From NCBI RefSeq assembly GCF_964340395.1, contig NC_135549.1, forward strand, positions 25,483,842 through 25,547,841: DNA of 64,000 nucleotides, in the 5' to 3' direction. The notes under the pieces are model-generated. The model did no database searches. It was not told where the DNA came from and saw only the letters and a program-made list of their open reading frames with translations. This document shows, piece by piece, positions 47,549 to 59,465 of this stretch (position 1 is its first letter; each line of letters opens with the position of its first letter). This stretch comes from Glandiceps talaboti (Eukaryota; Hemichordata; Enteropneusta; Spengelidae). The translations under genes were made by a program, and so were the position numbers.

Positions 47549-47859
47549 TATACTAACTGAATGGTCAAAACTGAATAGAATTCAATGACACTTAGCGAAC
47601 AAAGGGCTTATGGAGGCCGCCATTATTTAAACTGACGAACATGTAAACCTTTCATGACGTCACGCGCTGCACGCATGCGTCGTCTACATTTCACTCAGCG
47701 TTTTCAGCGATCGTGTCAAAAAGTGATTTTGAGACAAAATAACTCCGAAACAGCTGGGAGAGCATCAAAATGAAAAGTAGTATATTGCTAAATAATAACT
47801 AAATATAACTTAAAGCCTTTACAACTCGAAAAAAAATTGGGTCTGGAATTCTCCTTTAA
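47549..47859 (-). promoter_or_regulatory. 5' flank of the THAP transposase remnant, possible element end
   Basis: Upstream of the start codon are a GCCGCCATTATTT motif (about 47,617), a CRE-like TGACGTCA (about 47,656) and CG-rich GCGCTGCACGCATGCG. The flank ends in GGAATTCTCCTTTAA with TTAA at 47,856-47,859. TTAA is the target preferred by Kolobok and piggyBac elements, so this may be the transposon terminus. The matching other end was not found with certainty. Confidence 0.35.
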
Positions 47860-48722
47860 TTTGTTTATCAACAATTGCTAACTGTAATAGTTTGTTCAGT
47901 TTACATGCATGTACAACATCATCCATATTCCAGGGCTTGCCATATTCCGTACAGCTTTTACGCCTGTGTCTGTTAAAAAGAAAAAGAAAAAAAAGAAACA
48001 GAAATGAATTTCCATTACACTATTACTGAAGATGGAACCACATTGAAATATAATATGAAGTTTTGAAAGTGCGCCACCAACATCGATGTAAGGTAAACCA
48101 GAAAGCTACGGGGACACGATGACGTTGTTCTACAGTGAGAAAGACTAGGTTTTCAGAGTTTTCAAGTGTTTGTATCGATATTTCCGTTGAATCTGAAGAG
48201 TATTACATCAAACATCTATGGGCCACTGCTGACAGTAACTATATCACCGAAAACTCTCTTGTATGATTGGCGTGCCCAGGTACCTTACTAGTTACTGCAA
48301 TCCTTGCAAGAAATCAAAACACGTGATAGGTTGGACCGACCATTGGACCAGCTCAGATCAGCTGCCAAAGCATGCTTGTAGTATTGCTACCAGTACTACG
48401 ACAAGTTACACTTGACAGGTAAGTTGTTTATTTTCACAGATTGCAAATAAGGGAGCCTTCAGTATCCGGGAGGGCCGGAGGAAATCACACATTGTCTGTT
48501 AAATAAAACATGACCCTCCCCCCATTCTCCATTTGTAAAAAGTGACCCCCTCCCCCCCTCTGTCCCATTTTGTAAAACATGACCCTCCCCATGACAATTG
48601 CATATACTGATTGTTAATCAATATTCCCATTATATGTATACATACAAATTAAATGATTTTGACTCTGTATTAGAAAGCAATAGTTCTACATATAAAGTGA
48701 CAGACAGTAAAAGACTGGCTAG
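47860..48722. other. Intergenic DNA without recognisable gene
   Basis: The only structure seen is two or three imperfect copies of a C-rich segment (ATGACCCTCCCC..TTTGTAAAA) at about 48,505-48,592. The rest has no credible coding frame, RNA gene or inverted repeat. Confidence 0.5.
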
Positions 48723-48894
48723 TTAACTAATAAATCTCTTATAATCATACACAATCTGGTTAGTATCTAAAACGTGCTTCCATGTTGTGCATACTCTGCC
48801 TGATCTGGTCACTTGTAAAAGTTCCCTGATATCATTGTCATCATCATCACATTCAACTTCAGTATTGCCATTATCAGTGTCACTCTTATCTGAC

Positions 48895-48950
<56 letters not shown>

Positions 48951-49001
48951 GTCATCATCATCATCACTGCTACCATCATCATCATATTTTAACAACAACA
49001 T
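48723..49001 (-). other. ORF dominated by an aspartate run from an (ATC)n microsatellite
   Basis: A 92-codon frame with about 25 consecutive Asp from a TCATCA repeat (about 48,892-48,966). It is followed by SDKSDTDNGNTEVE and a more complex tail (IRELLQVTRSGRVCTTWKH) before a stop. The tail looks protein-like, with a charged VTRSGR stretch reminiscent of transposon-encoded proteins. No partner exons or splice sites were established. Chance extension of a microsatellite is quite possible. Confidence 0.3.
48892..48966. repeat. (ATC)n trinucleotide repeat
   Basis: About 24 near-perfect TCA units coding Ser on the plus strand and Asp on the minus strand. Confidence 0.95.
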
Positions 49002-49069
49002 TCACGTACAGTGTGAGTGATAAGGTGAGATGGGTACACTCAACAAAATATATAAGGTTCTCTCTGGTC

Positions 49070-49380
49070 ATGTCAGTGATCATACCGGGACTTCTTTGAG
49101 TACAAGCGAGGTGAGGAATGTTGAGGTATTTTGTTGAGAATTATAAATATTGCGAAATGTCAAGTACAAGGTTTAAATACAATGGAATGATGAAAAAAAA
49201 AATTGACCGAGTCTGCTGACAGGCGCCGGTCACGAGACACTCCATAAATTAAAATATCAGACGATGTTATGTCTACTACAAGTTGAATGTTCAAGTTGTT
49301 GACTTGGTAAATTCGAATTGCCTCAGGGTTAAAGCTGTAAGACACTGGAATTATTTATAGCCAACCTCAAAATCCTCTTT
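49070..49380 (-). repeat. Dispersed repeat, inverted relative to 62,880-63,800
   Basis: The reverse complement of this block matches pieces of 62,880-63,060 (TATAAATAATTCCAGTGTC, CAGCT-TAACCCT, GTCAACAAC, CAACTTGTA) and 63,612-63,790 (CATCGTCTGATATTTTAATT, GACCGGCGCCTGTCAGCAGA, TTTAAACCTTGTACTTGACA). The pieces are separated in the other copy by a 540-bp insertion. No coding function was seen. Confidence 0.8.
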
Positions 49381-49394
49381 TTTTCGCCTGTTAC

Positions 49395-50500
49395 TAGAAT
49401 GTATTTCGTGCAACTATAGAATGTATTAAATGTATTAAATGTATTAAAAGTATTAAATGCAAGCTCCCCAGACCGTCGCTTGAAACTAGAATGTATTTTG
49501 TGCAACTCTAGAATGTGTTAAATGCATTAAATGCAAGCTCCCATACCATCGCCCGATACTAGAATGTATTTCGTGCAACTCTAGAATGTAAAAAGTATAT
49601 TAAATGTATTAAAAGTATTTAATGTATTAAATTGAAGTGCCCCGGAGTGTCGCCCAGTACAAGAATGTATTTAGTGCAACCCTAGAATGTATTTCGTGCA
49701 ACCCTAGAATGTATTACGCACTGTACAACATTTTACCCACAACTCTCTCTGATTCGGAGTGTTGGACATCATCTCCTTGAAGTCAGACAAATCTCACCAG
49801 TGTATAGGGTTTTGTATAAACATTTTTTTCATTTTGCAAGCGTAGAATTGCCACTGATGAGTTTCTGAATACCCATTTTCATCGGTTCTGGTATCAGTGA
49901 TTTATTGTAGAAGGGTAGCAATTTTAGGAATTTGTCAGCAGATTTTCTTGAAAGACATGAAGAATAATTGCACGAAACTAAGGAATATTTTCTACAAAAC
50001 TAAGGAAAATATATGCACCTGTTATGACTTTGCCAAAGATATAGATTTATTTGAATAGGTATGACAAAAGAAATTTACATACTAAAACTCATCATACACA
50101 CTGACTACCCAAGTTATTGACACTTTGACAGTGAAAAGTGTTTTATTCACAGCACATGCTTAATTTAGTTGTTAGTTCAATTGTGTACAAAATTTAGAAC
50201 TTTATTTTTGATTCCTAAGCGTTCTTTTGCTACATATTAAGTAAACTTAATTACTATGCTTAAAATGTTGAAAAGTATAGATTATTGAAAAAGTTATAAA
50301 ATAAGGAACCTCCAAGCATACCAATCAGAGAGAGTTGTGGGTAAGATATTGTACAGTGTTACGTGCATCCCTAGAATGTCAAAAATGTATTAAATGTATT
50401 AAATAGAAGCTTCAAGGACTGTCTCCCATGTATTAAATGTATTAAGTATTTCTGCCACCTTAGAATGTAAAAATGTATTAAATGTAAAATAGTAAAGTAG
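49395..50500. repeat. AGAATGTATT-rich region with an inner inverted repeat
   Basis: Degenerate direct repeats of CTAGAATGTATT plus TAAATGTATTAAATG occur at 49,395-49,715 and again at 50,365-50,495. Between them lies a 650-bp segment bounded by inverted arms of about 45 bp (49,713-49,757 and 50,321-50,365), sharing CAGAGAGAGTTGTGGGTAA and TTGTACAGTG. This could be a non-autonomous inverted-repeat element. No open frame was found inside. Confidence 0.6.
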
Positions 50501-50657
50501 CCATAGCTCAAAATTTGACAAAACAACAGATATCTCGTATGGCTTTGGGTAGTCCTGCTTTTAAGTACCTGTGGTGAAACATTGTTTTTAAAGTACCACA
50601 AATTACTTACATTCAAGTCTATCAAATATGCAGCAAAATAGTTCTAAGCTCACCCCA

Positions 50658-50877
<220 letters not shown>

Positions 50878-53800
50878 CAGATATCAAGTATGTTTGTTGA
50901 TATGACTCTGTGTTATTAACTTTTCTTATCATAACTCCAGCACCTAGTATTGACCACAGTAGTGTCTTTATAGGACATTTCAGGGACTCTCTCTGGTCAT
51001 TTTGTAAGCTCATGTACCTAAATATATGGGGGTGGGGTGGAGTGGAGGGTAGGTCATCAAATTGGTGAGCTTAATGGCAAATTGTTTGTTTTTTGCGACA
51101 TTTTCCTAGTATATTTTAAAAATGCATTAATGACAATGAAAAATATTATTATTAAATTCTAATTTACTCAATGACTAGCAGATTTTTCTGACATGACTTA
51201 ATAAATAATGTTTAACACTAGATATATTTGATGTGTTGAACTTTTATTGGAAGACTAGACATGTTCATCAATGTGCTTAGTCTCAAGTTCTTTTCATTTC
51301 ACTAGTTTTAACATGACTATCAAAACTAAATCACCATACACGTGTACATACAAAGTTCTGATGTGTGAGGCTGCAAACAATATAAAAGTCAAACTGTTTG
51401 TGAATGGACTGAATAGAAAGTTAAATCTTGATCATTTGTACAAACTGTGTAAGGGTGTTACCGTGTATCTCAGCCTGTTCTGCTAAGATGACAGAAACCT
51501 GTTATTGTTTGGCATGTCCACATAATTACTACCAGTACCAAAAAAAAAAAAAACGGGCTGAATCACAGATGTTTAGGGTGAAAAGTGGGGTATGATATCT
51601 TGGGGGAAAGCACACACTCCATTTCAACCGAAGGGTGGGCAGGAAGGGAGAAAATTGTAACACAACAGGCAGAAATAAAAAAAAAACTGAGCAAAATAGT
51701 GCAAACTTACTGCTAACTTGTTAGTTATATAGCAAAACAAACAGTGACCATAGAGGGCGTCCTTGCAAGTTCAAATTAAAATTAATATTTTTTCCACAAA
51801 GAGAATTATACAAATTTAGTTGTGAACTTTCATTCAATGGGGGGGGGGGGGGGGTTATAAACTTGCATCCTGAGCTTGTATAACCATCTGAGACTGCCCC
51901 ATTCTATAACTTTTCCTCTGTACAAATATTGTTTTGTACATGTTTCACTATCTCTGTCACTCTTCTTTCAACAGATATACAGCCCCAGTCTGGTTATTAC
52001 AAACTGGGTGATTGTGTGTATCTCAGATCTGATGAAGACAAACCATACTTGGCTAGGATTGATAGGATGTGGAAAGATTCAAAGTAAGTACAATTATAAT
52101 GTCAGTATGAAATGATAGACTATGTGTAAACATGAATATTTCTGTTCGTCTGTGTTTCACAGGGGAAAGACAACCATAAAAAATATGAAAAATGTACTCT
52201 TGTGGTTTTTAATATGTCTTCTTCATGTGCATGTCGATGCACTCTGACACAATTTAAGACAGATTTTGTCTTGTGTTATCATCACACAAACCCACCTTTG
52301 AATAAGTGTACTATAATGGTGTAGGTAAAACAATATAGGTGATTTGGAATTGTTTTGTTTCTCATTAAATACTCCTAACATTCCATCAATATCAAATAAC
52401 CAAGATAACAGAGCAAGTACACTCAACCATGACTCAACAGACTGTTATCAGTGCTATGTACCACATGGTACTGTTTTGCTCACTCTGCTTAGACTCATTA
52501 ATGAAATTATTTTACCTGGAATTTCAGCCTCGGAATTTTGAACATGTCAAGTCGAGTCTGAAACAATTCACAGTATTACCTAGTATAGTTGCTATCCATG
52601 TATTGAATCTCAAGATCTCTCTTTACGTCTAGCTCAGTGAGGCTCTGAAATGAAATTTCAAATTCAACCAAAGCCACCCACATGGTCATGCCTTTGTTAA
52701 TAGTCATCATAGATTTCTACCCACTGATCAGTTAGAGTTTATTGGTGCCAGTTACATGTACATAATGTTCAAAATTTTGTCAGCTCAGGATCCTACTTCT
52801 ACATTGTTTACAGCATTCTAACTTTTAGGGTCATTTACTTGTCATTGAACAACTTTGGTTCATGACTTTCCATTGAGCTAGACAGTGATAAGAGATGATT
52901 TGATACCCTGTGTAGCATCTCAACTAACACAAACCCACCTTCAAATGTGATGAATGAACAACAGAACTTGAGAAAACAGGTGTTGAACAGAGCTATAAGA
53001 ATGATCCTATGTAATCCTTATAACTCCATTGATATGAAAACACTAATGTGATAATCTGGGAGTGAATCATGTGTGCCAGGTTGCACACGTATAAATGTGT
53101 ATTTTGCTAACTTTGTCAAATAAATTATTGCCAATCCTTACAATGTACCTACTGAAAGCTATTGCTAACCTACATGTAGCAACTGAATTTTACCTGTAAC
53201 ACTAACAGTTCTAATCAAATCAGCTGATGATTTAATCTGAATTTGAATTGTTTTGATTCCTTTTATCTTCTATGTAAGTCATGCAGATCAAGACAATGTA
53301 GAACCAATTTGTGGAAATTTCCGTACAATAAATTTGAAATTCTAGAATGCAGTAATATCAAAACCCATGCAAATTTTGACAACTTATTTTAATTGCTGAA
53401 TTGTAGAATGTTGTGTTTAGTTTGGTAAAGTTTTCAAACGCTGTTCTAATATTAAACTCAATTCTATTTTCTACAGTGGTGATCCATGGTTTCATGGTCC
53501 GTGGTATGTCCATCCATCAGAAACTGAACACCCCCCTACCCGTATGTTTTATAAAAATGAAGTGTTCCTCAGTTCCATTGAAGACACCAACCCAATGCGA
53601 AGTATCAGTGGCAAATGTGCTGTGTTGGCATTTAAAGATTATCTCTCATGTAAGTAGACACAATGAAATAGGGGTTAGGTATGATGTGGGCGGCTGACCC
53701 TCTCTGGTCAAGGATTACCAGTCAGCGACATGTAAGTGGAACGAGTTGAAAAAGTCACATAAATGAGACATGATAAATAGAAATGTTTACTGAAGCTGTG

Positions 53801-54892
53801 TTGGTATCTTCATACATTGTCCTCAATATTTGTACACAAGTAGACTTTGGGACAAGTAGACAAGTAAACTTTGACATACATAACTTAAAGACTGATGCCA
53901 CAATGTCTGTCTGTACCTGTCGTTGATTAATTCTCTTCATGTGCAAAACAGGGTTTTACATCACTTTTGGATTATGGGGGTTTTTGTGACCCAAGGTCTA
54001 AAATCTAAAAATTTTGGGGTCCCAACTGCATATTTGGGGGTCATTCACAAAATCAAGAAATTGATGTCTGATTAAGGAGGTGATAGGACAGTGAACATAT
54101 CAAAATAAGCATGAACGAATTCAAAGTGAATTGAATTTTAATATTAATTGAATTGAATTGGTAAAGGAAAAAAACCAAATACATATTACTTTTAAGTCCA
54201 GTCTTTATTCAGTCATGATTAGAAATAACAATTCTGTTATGTCCAACACTATCATGTACAAATGTAGTTTGTAGTTTACATTCTACCAGCAGCTCCTGGA
54301 GCAAACTTTTTGGCTGTGATCCAGGAAATACAAGTCATCTACATTGTATGACAGGGTCAACCAGTATAATAAATTAACCTGCTGTTCAGTCTTAGGTGAT
54401 TCAGTCTATATCTGGCCCGTTTGCTCCGCATCCTCAAGATATTGGGCATTGATAGCAATTTTCTGTTGTATTGCCTTATGCCACGAGTTTCATCAAGTAT
54501 TAGTCCCAACACAGTCAACTCCATGTATCTGGTCAATAAGAGATTTTGAAAGTACCTTTTCAATACATTCCTCGAACTCCATGATGAGCTTAGGTCATTT
54601 GTAATAGTCAATGTCTAAACCATTCAAATTTTGAACATGCATGAAATCGGTAAATACAACTTACAAGGGAGATTCGCAAGGGTGATCCCGTTTAGCTATA
54701 ACAAATTAGTATGGAGAGTAATGTAATTTAGCTGTGTACAATGTATGATTTTAGATTGGCTACGAGGTGGCCAACTTCATGGACAACAGTTGAACACTGT
54801 TAATGTGACTTGACTAGAGTCTTGATTGCCGTGTAAGAGTTGAGGTTGGGAAGTTTAATTTGTAAATCTGCACACGTCAGTGACAGATTTTT

Positions 54893-56992
54893 TAGTCCCC
54901 GCCGGACGAAGTCTGGACGGGGACTTATGGATTGGGTTCCGTCTGTCCGTGTGTCCGTCCGTCCGTCCGCAGTCGTTCCTTGGAGATGCCTGGACCGATT
55001 TTTTTCAAACTTGGTACAGGGGCAACATACTATAGCATACATATGCACGTCAATTTGTTAGCACAACTGAACTTGTTCAGTAGTGCTATAGGGATCGCCC
55101 GGCGTCTGTCTGTGTGTGTGTGTGTGTGTGTGTGGATGTGTGTGTGTGTGTAAACAACTTAAAGTCAAAAACCGCTGAACCGATTGCCATGATATTTGGT
55201 GGGTCCATTACCTTGGGTGTCTAGTTGGGAAATTGTTCAAATCAAAATGATCGCATCACATGTGTGTGATTTGGGTCCAAAAATGTGATTTTTGGTCAAA
55301 AAACTTAAACTCAGAAACTACTGGGCAGATTGGTGCAAAATTTGGTGGGAACATTGTTAAGGGGGTGTAAAGTAAGATTTGTTCATGACGTGATGATTCC
55401 ATCAGTGATATGCAAATTAGGGCTAAAAATGTGCCTTTTTGGTTAAAAATCTATAATTCCAAAACTACTGAGCAGATTGGGCTGAAATTTAAAGGGGATG
55501 CATCTAGGGATGTATGGATGAAGAAATATTAAGCATACAATGATTCCATGAGTGATATGCAAATTAGGTGTACAAATGTTCATTTTTGGTCAAAAACTTA
55601 TATCTCAAAAAGTACGTTGTCACTGAGTCTGAAAATTGGTGAGATGTTTCTGAAAGTGTTATTCTGCAGATTTTCTTCAAAACATTGAGAAAATTGGCCC
55701 TAGCGACCATGACCACACCCTTAGCAACAACCAAATGGCAGTATATTTTGGTCAAATAAAAGCATCATCTGGTAGGCAAATGAGTAAACATTCAAAAAAT
55801 GTATGCAAATACCCTAGCAACCATGACCACGCCCATAGTAACAGCAAAACGGTCGTGTATTTCACAAAGATAACAACAGGGATTAGTAGACAATTGAATA
55901 AACAATCAAAAAATGTATGTAAATTTGCCTAGCAACAAGACCACGTCCCTAGCAACAGCCAAATAATAACGTATATTGCAAAGATAACAACAGGAATAGA
56001 AAGACAAATGAATAAACATTCAAAAAATGTATGCAAATGTGCCTAGCAACAAGACCATGCCCATAGCAACAGCCAAATGATCACATATATTGCAAAGATA
56101 ACAACAGGGATTAATAGACAATTGAATAAACATTCAAAAAATGTATGCAAATATATCTAACAACATGACCACGCCCAAAGCAACAGCCAAATGATAGCAT
56201 ATATCATAAAGATAGCAACATGGTTGGATAGGCAACTGGATAGTCATTCAACAAATGAACACTTCTTGTTAGCATGGACTACCATATGGATAAACATTTT
56301 AAAAAACTGTACAGTTGTGCTACAACGCCATTGGCGGTATTTTTTTATGATACGATCCAATATGGCCGGCGAGCAGCCATTTTGTTTGCGAATTTTCCCT
56401 GTCCAAAGCCATAACTCAGACATGCGTGAACAGATCTCATTTAAAGTTGCTGTTAGGACAGTGTTATATGACATACATGTGCATATTCATTGTTGTCGTT
56501 ATACAATCCAATATGGCTGCCTGGCAGCCATTTTGTTTGCGAATTTTCCATGTCCAAAGCCATAACTCAGACATGCTTGAACAGATCTCATTCAAAGTTG
56601 GCATTAGCACAGTGTTCTATGACATAAATGTGCATATCTATTTTCGTCGTGATACAATACGATATGGCTGGTTGGCAGCCATTTTGTTTGTGAATTTTCC
56701 ATGTCCAAAGCCATAACTCAGACATGCTTGAACAGATCTCGTTCAAAGTTGGTATTAGGACAGTGTTCTGTGACATACATGTGCATATCCATTTTCGTTG
56801 TGATACAATCCGATATGTGTGCCTGGCAGCCATTTTGTTGCCGCAGTTTTCATGTCCAAAGCCATAACTCAGACATGCTTGAACAGAGTAGTGATATCAA
56901 AAACAACCATATGAGGCCAAACAACATTAAACAGGTTTGAAAATGACAACATAAACTGCCAGTTCCTTAAAACCCAATCATAGCGGGGACTA
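54893..56992. mobile_element. Composite inverted-repeat element, copy 3, interrupted by a nested element
   Basis: This is the right-arm counterpart of 6,664-7,477 in reverse orientation, starting TAGTCCCCGCCGGACG and ending ATAGCGGGGACTA. It is split by about 1.28 kb of foreign sequence (55,060-56,345) that is absent from the left arm. Confidence 0.88.
55060..56321. mobile_element. Nested inverted-repeat element with ~113-bp tandem units
   Basis: The ends are AGCACAACTG and CAGTTGTGCT. Inside is a (TG)n stretch (55,110-55,151), then three or four diverged copies of a segment reading AAAA..TCAAAAACTACTGAGCAGATTGG. These are followed by five units of 110-117 bp with CTAGCAACCATGACCACGCCC (starts near 55,702, 55,812, 55,929, 56,042, 56,157). 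About 24 further bases up to 56,345 are also extra relative to the left arm, so the exact right end is uncertain. Confidence 0.75.
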
Positions 56993-59336
56993 TGTCATTT
57001 TCAATGACTTGTTGCTTTTGTTTTCAAATAATCGGGGCTTGCATTGCATGACGTTACAGTCTGACATGCAACGAAGCCAATTAAAATGACTGAGCCACCC
57101 ATTGTTGAACGATCAATCGTTTCTCGGTAGAGTCAGTGACTTCTCACTAGTATCGGCTGGTGATTCTGCTATAGTAGAATCTGTGTCAAACAGCCTGCCA
57201 CTGAAGGAACGGCGGAGGTCGGTCTTTCATCTCGGAGCAGTGGCCATATTTAAAGTTGAGAATAATGGTAAAAAGTTAACCCACTGTTCTTGCTTAACTG
57301 ATATTGAGAATAAAGTGCACCTGAAGGACTCTAGGGCCAGTGTTCCATATGACAATAATTTTGCATTGCATTAAACTTAACTTTAAGTTAGGATTAACAT
57401 TGAGGTGTGAAAAACAGTTGTTGTCAGAACTATGGAAAAGCTGGTCTAGAACAAACAATGATCCTGTGTAATCCCTATGGTTGTGTTGATTGTAATGTGA
57501 GAACCTAGGATTGAAACCTTGGCCTAAATAACAACTACTCATCAATCTGGACCCAACTCCATTACCTCGTAAACCTGTATGTTATATACCTAGGCAGGTC
57601 AGGCACTTTTTTCAATGCACACAATGCACATCTGCCATACTTAGATAGATCTCGGTGAAAGAAAGAAAATGATACTTGAATGACTAAAATCGGACAAGAA
57701 CTGTTGAAGATACAGATTTTTAAAGTATTAAATTTTCCGATTTTTTTTCTGCCACCATTTTGAAATTTTGAAAGTTTGAGTTTCCTTCATTTTTAAACCA
57801 TAGTTTCAACAAGAAAATGACGTCTTAAGAGCATTTAATTTGTTTTACATACAGAAAAAGTATTTGTAAACTTAGGCAAAGTGGCATTATTTCAAGTATA
57901 TATCATATATGTGAATAAACGTACACTGAAATCACAACTTTGTCTAAAAACCAGGTGCGGCAGAAAACTGTTTTCCTGAAAAAAACTAAGTCCCCCTAAT
58001 TACGTATGCATATTTCTTGTAGAGCTCTTTCTATTTATGCTATCAACATGAAATTTGGAATTTGTATGTTTCAATGGTGATGAATCCAATGTCACCATTC
58101 AAAAAAATTGTAATAGGGCTACAAATATGAGATTCCACAAATATGCAAATGAGGTGGCCAAATTATGCAAATGTACACGTAAAATATGAAAGAGAATAAA
58201 ATAAACTGTATTCACTATAATTAGTCAAGTTATCTTTGAATTTTAAATTGTCCCTGCACCAAAAAAACACAAAAAAAAACAACATTTTTTATTTTTCCAA
58301 AATTGCATATTTCTGATATGATCCTGTTACAAAAGACAAACTAGACAGTGATGTCTTCACCATGACAACCACTAATGAACGTTTCAGTTCAGTTTTTCTC
58401 TGAAAAAAAGAAAGAGGAAATACTGTGTAAGTGTGGCATCTTTGGACCTGGTAATGTAGTATAGTACTATCATCCAGTCATGATAAACACTTGTTTGAAG
58501 TAACTTTGAATCAACATTAAAATGCACAATCATTCTCTACAGCATGTAAAAATTTGAACCAATACTTTTAAAACAATTATAAGTTGACAATAATTACAAG
58601 AAAATGAAAATAAAATGAAGTCTTCATACGGATTTGTAAACTCTCAACAACGTTACAACAGTGATATATGCTAGTGTACTGTTCTAATTTCAACTTACTG
58701 TAGTCTGTGTATACGTGTGACACGTATCCAGGCCTAGCCACACAAGTAGCGAAAATCGTTAAATATCACAATATTTTTTTTTTATTTTGTACTTAAACAT
58801 TACACAACACTTCTTCCTGATCATTTTATTATGAAAAAAGTCAATATTGATCACTTTCACCAACTTTCAGGCCACTTAGAACTAGTGGTATGTGACGGTC
58901 ACTGCGACCTGGTACATGAACAATGGCGTCCTATTCACACTCAAACTCCACTCGCGTGTCATTCCGAACTGATGGTTCACTAGTAAAACTAAAATCGTTA
59001 GTGCAGAGGACTCCCTCATTAAAAATCACTAAAAATACATGATTTGATAGAAAAAACACCAAATTTTAACATGAAAGTATCGTTTACCTGAAATTCCTTG
59101 GGCTTCTGGTAGCAAATTGACTGCGAACTTAAACTTTGATTTCAAACGGCAATGAACGGCGGAGAATCACCAGAACGAGGCAGTGTAGAACCAATTTGGG
59201 AAACCTTCCATGTAACAATTTCAAAATTCTAGAATAGAATGCAGTTTATCAAAACCCATGCAAATTTTGACAGCTTATTTTAATTGTTTGGAAAAGTTTT
59301 CAAATGCTGGTCTAATAACTCAATTCCTATTTTCAG

Positions 59337-59465
59337 AAACTGAACATCCCCCTACCCGTGTGTTTTATAAAAATGAAGTGTTCCTCAGTTCCATTGAAGA
59401 CACCAACCCAATGCGAAGTATCAGTGGCAAATGTGCTGTGTTGGCATTTAAAGATTATCTCTCAT
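59337..59465 (+). pseudogene. Third, 5'-deleted copy of the PBRM1 BAH2 exon (exon 23)
   Basis: This matches the last 129 nt of exon 23 (from SETEHPP onward) and about 500 bp of its downstream intron. It lacks the exon's first 44 nt and the intron's last bases. The junction reads TATTTTCAG/AAACTG and so still looks like a splice acceptor. It lies 5.8 kb downstream of the full-length exon copy at 53,477 and in the same orientation, so a tandem duplication happened inside the right arm. Confidence 0.85.
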
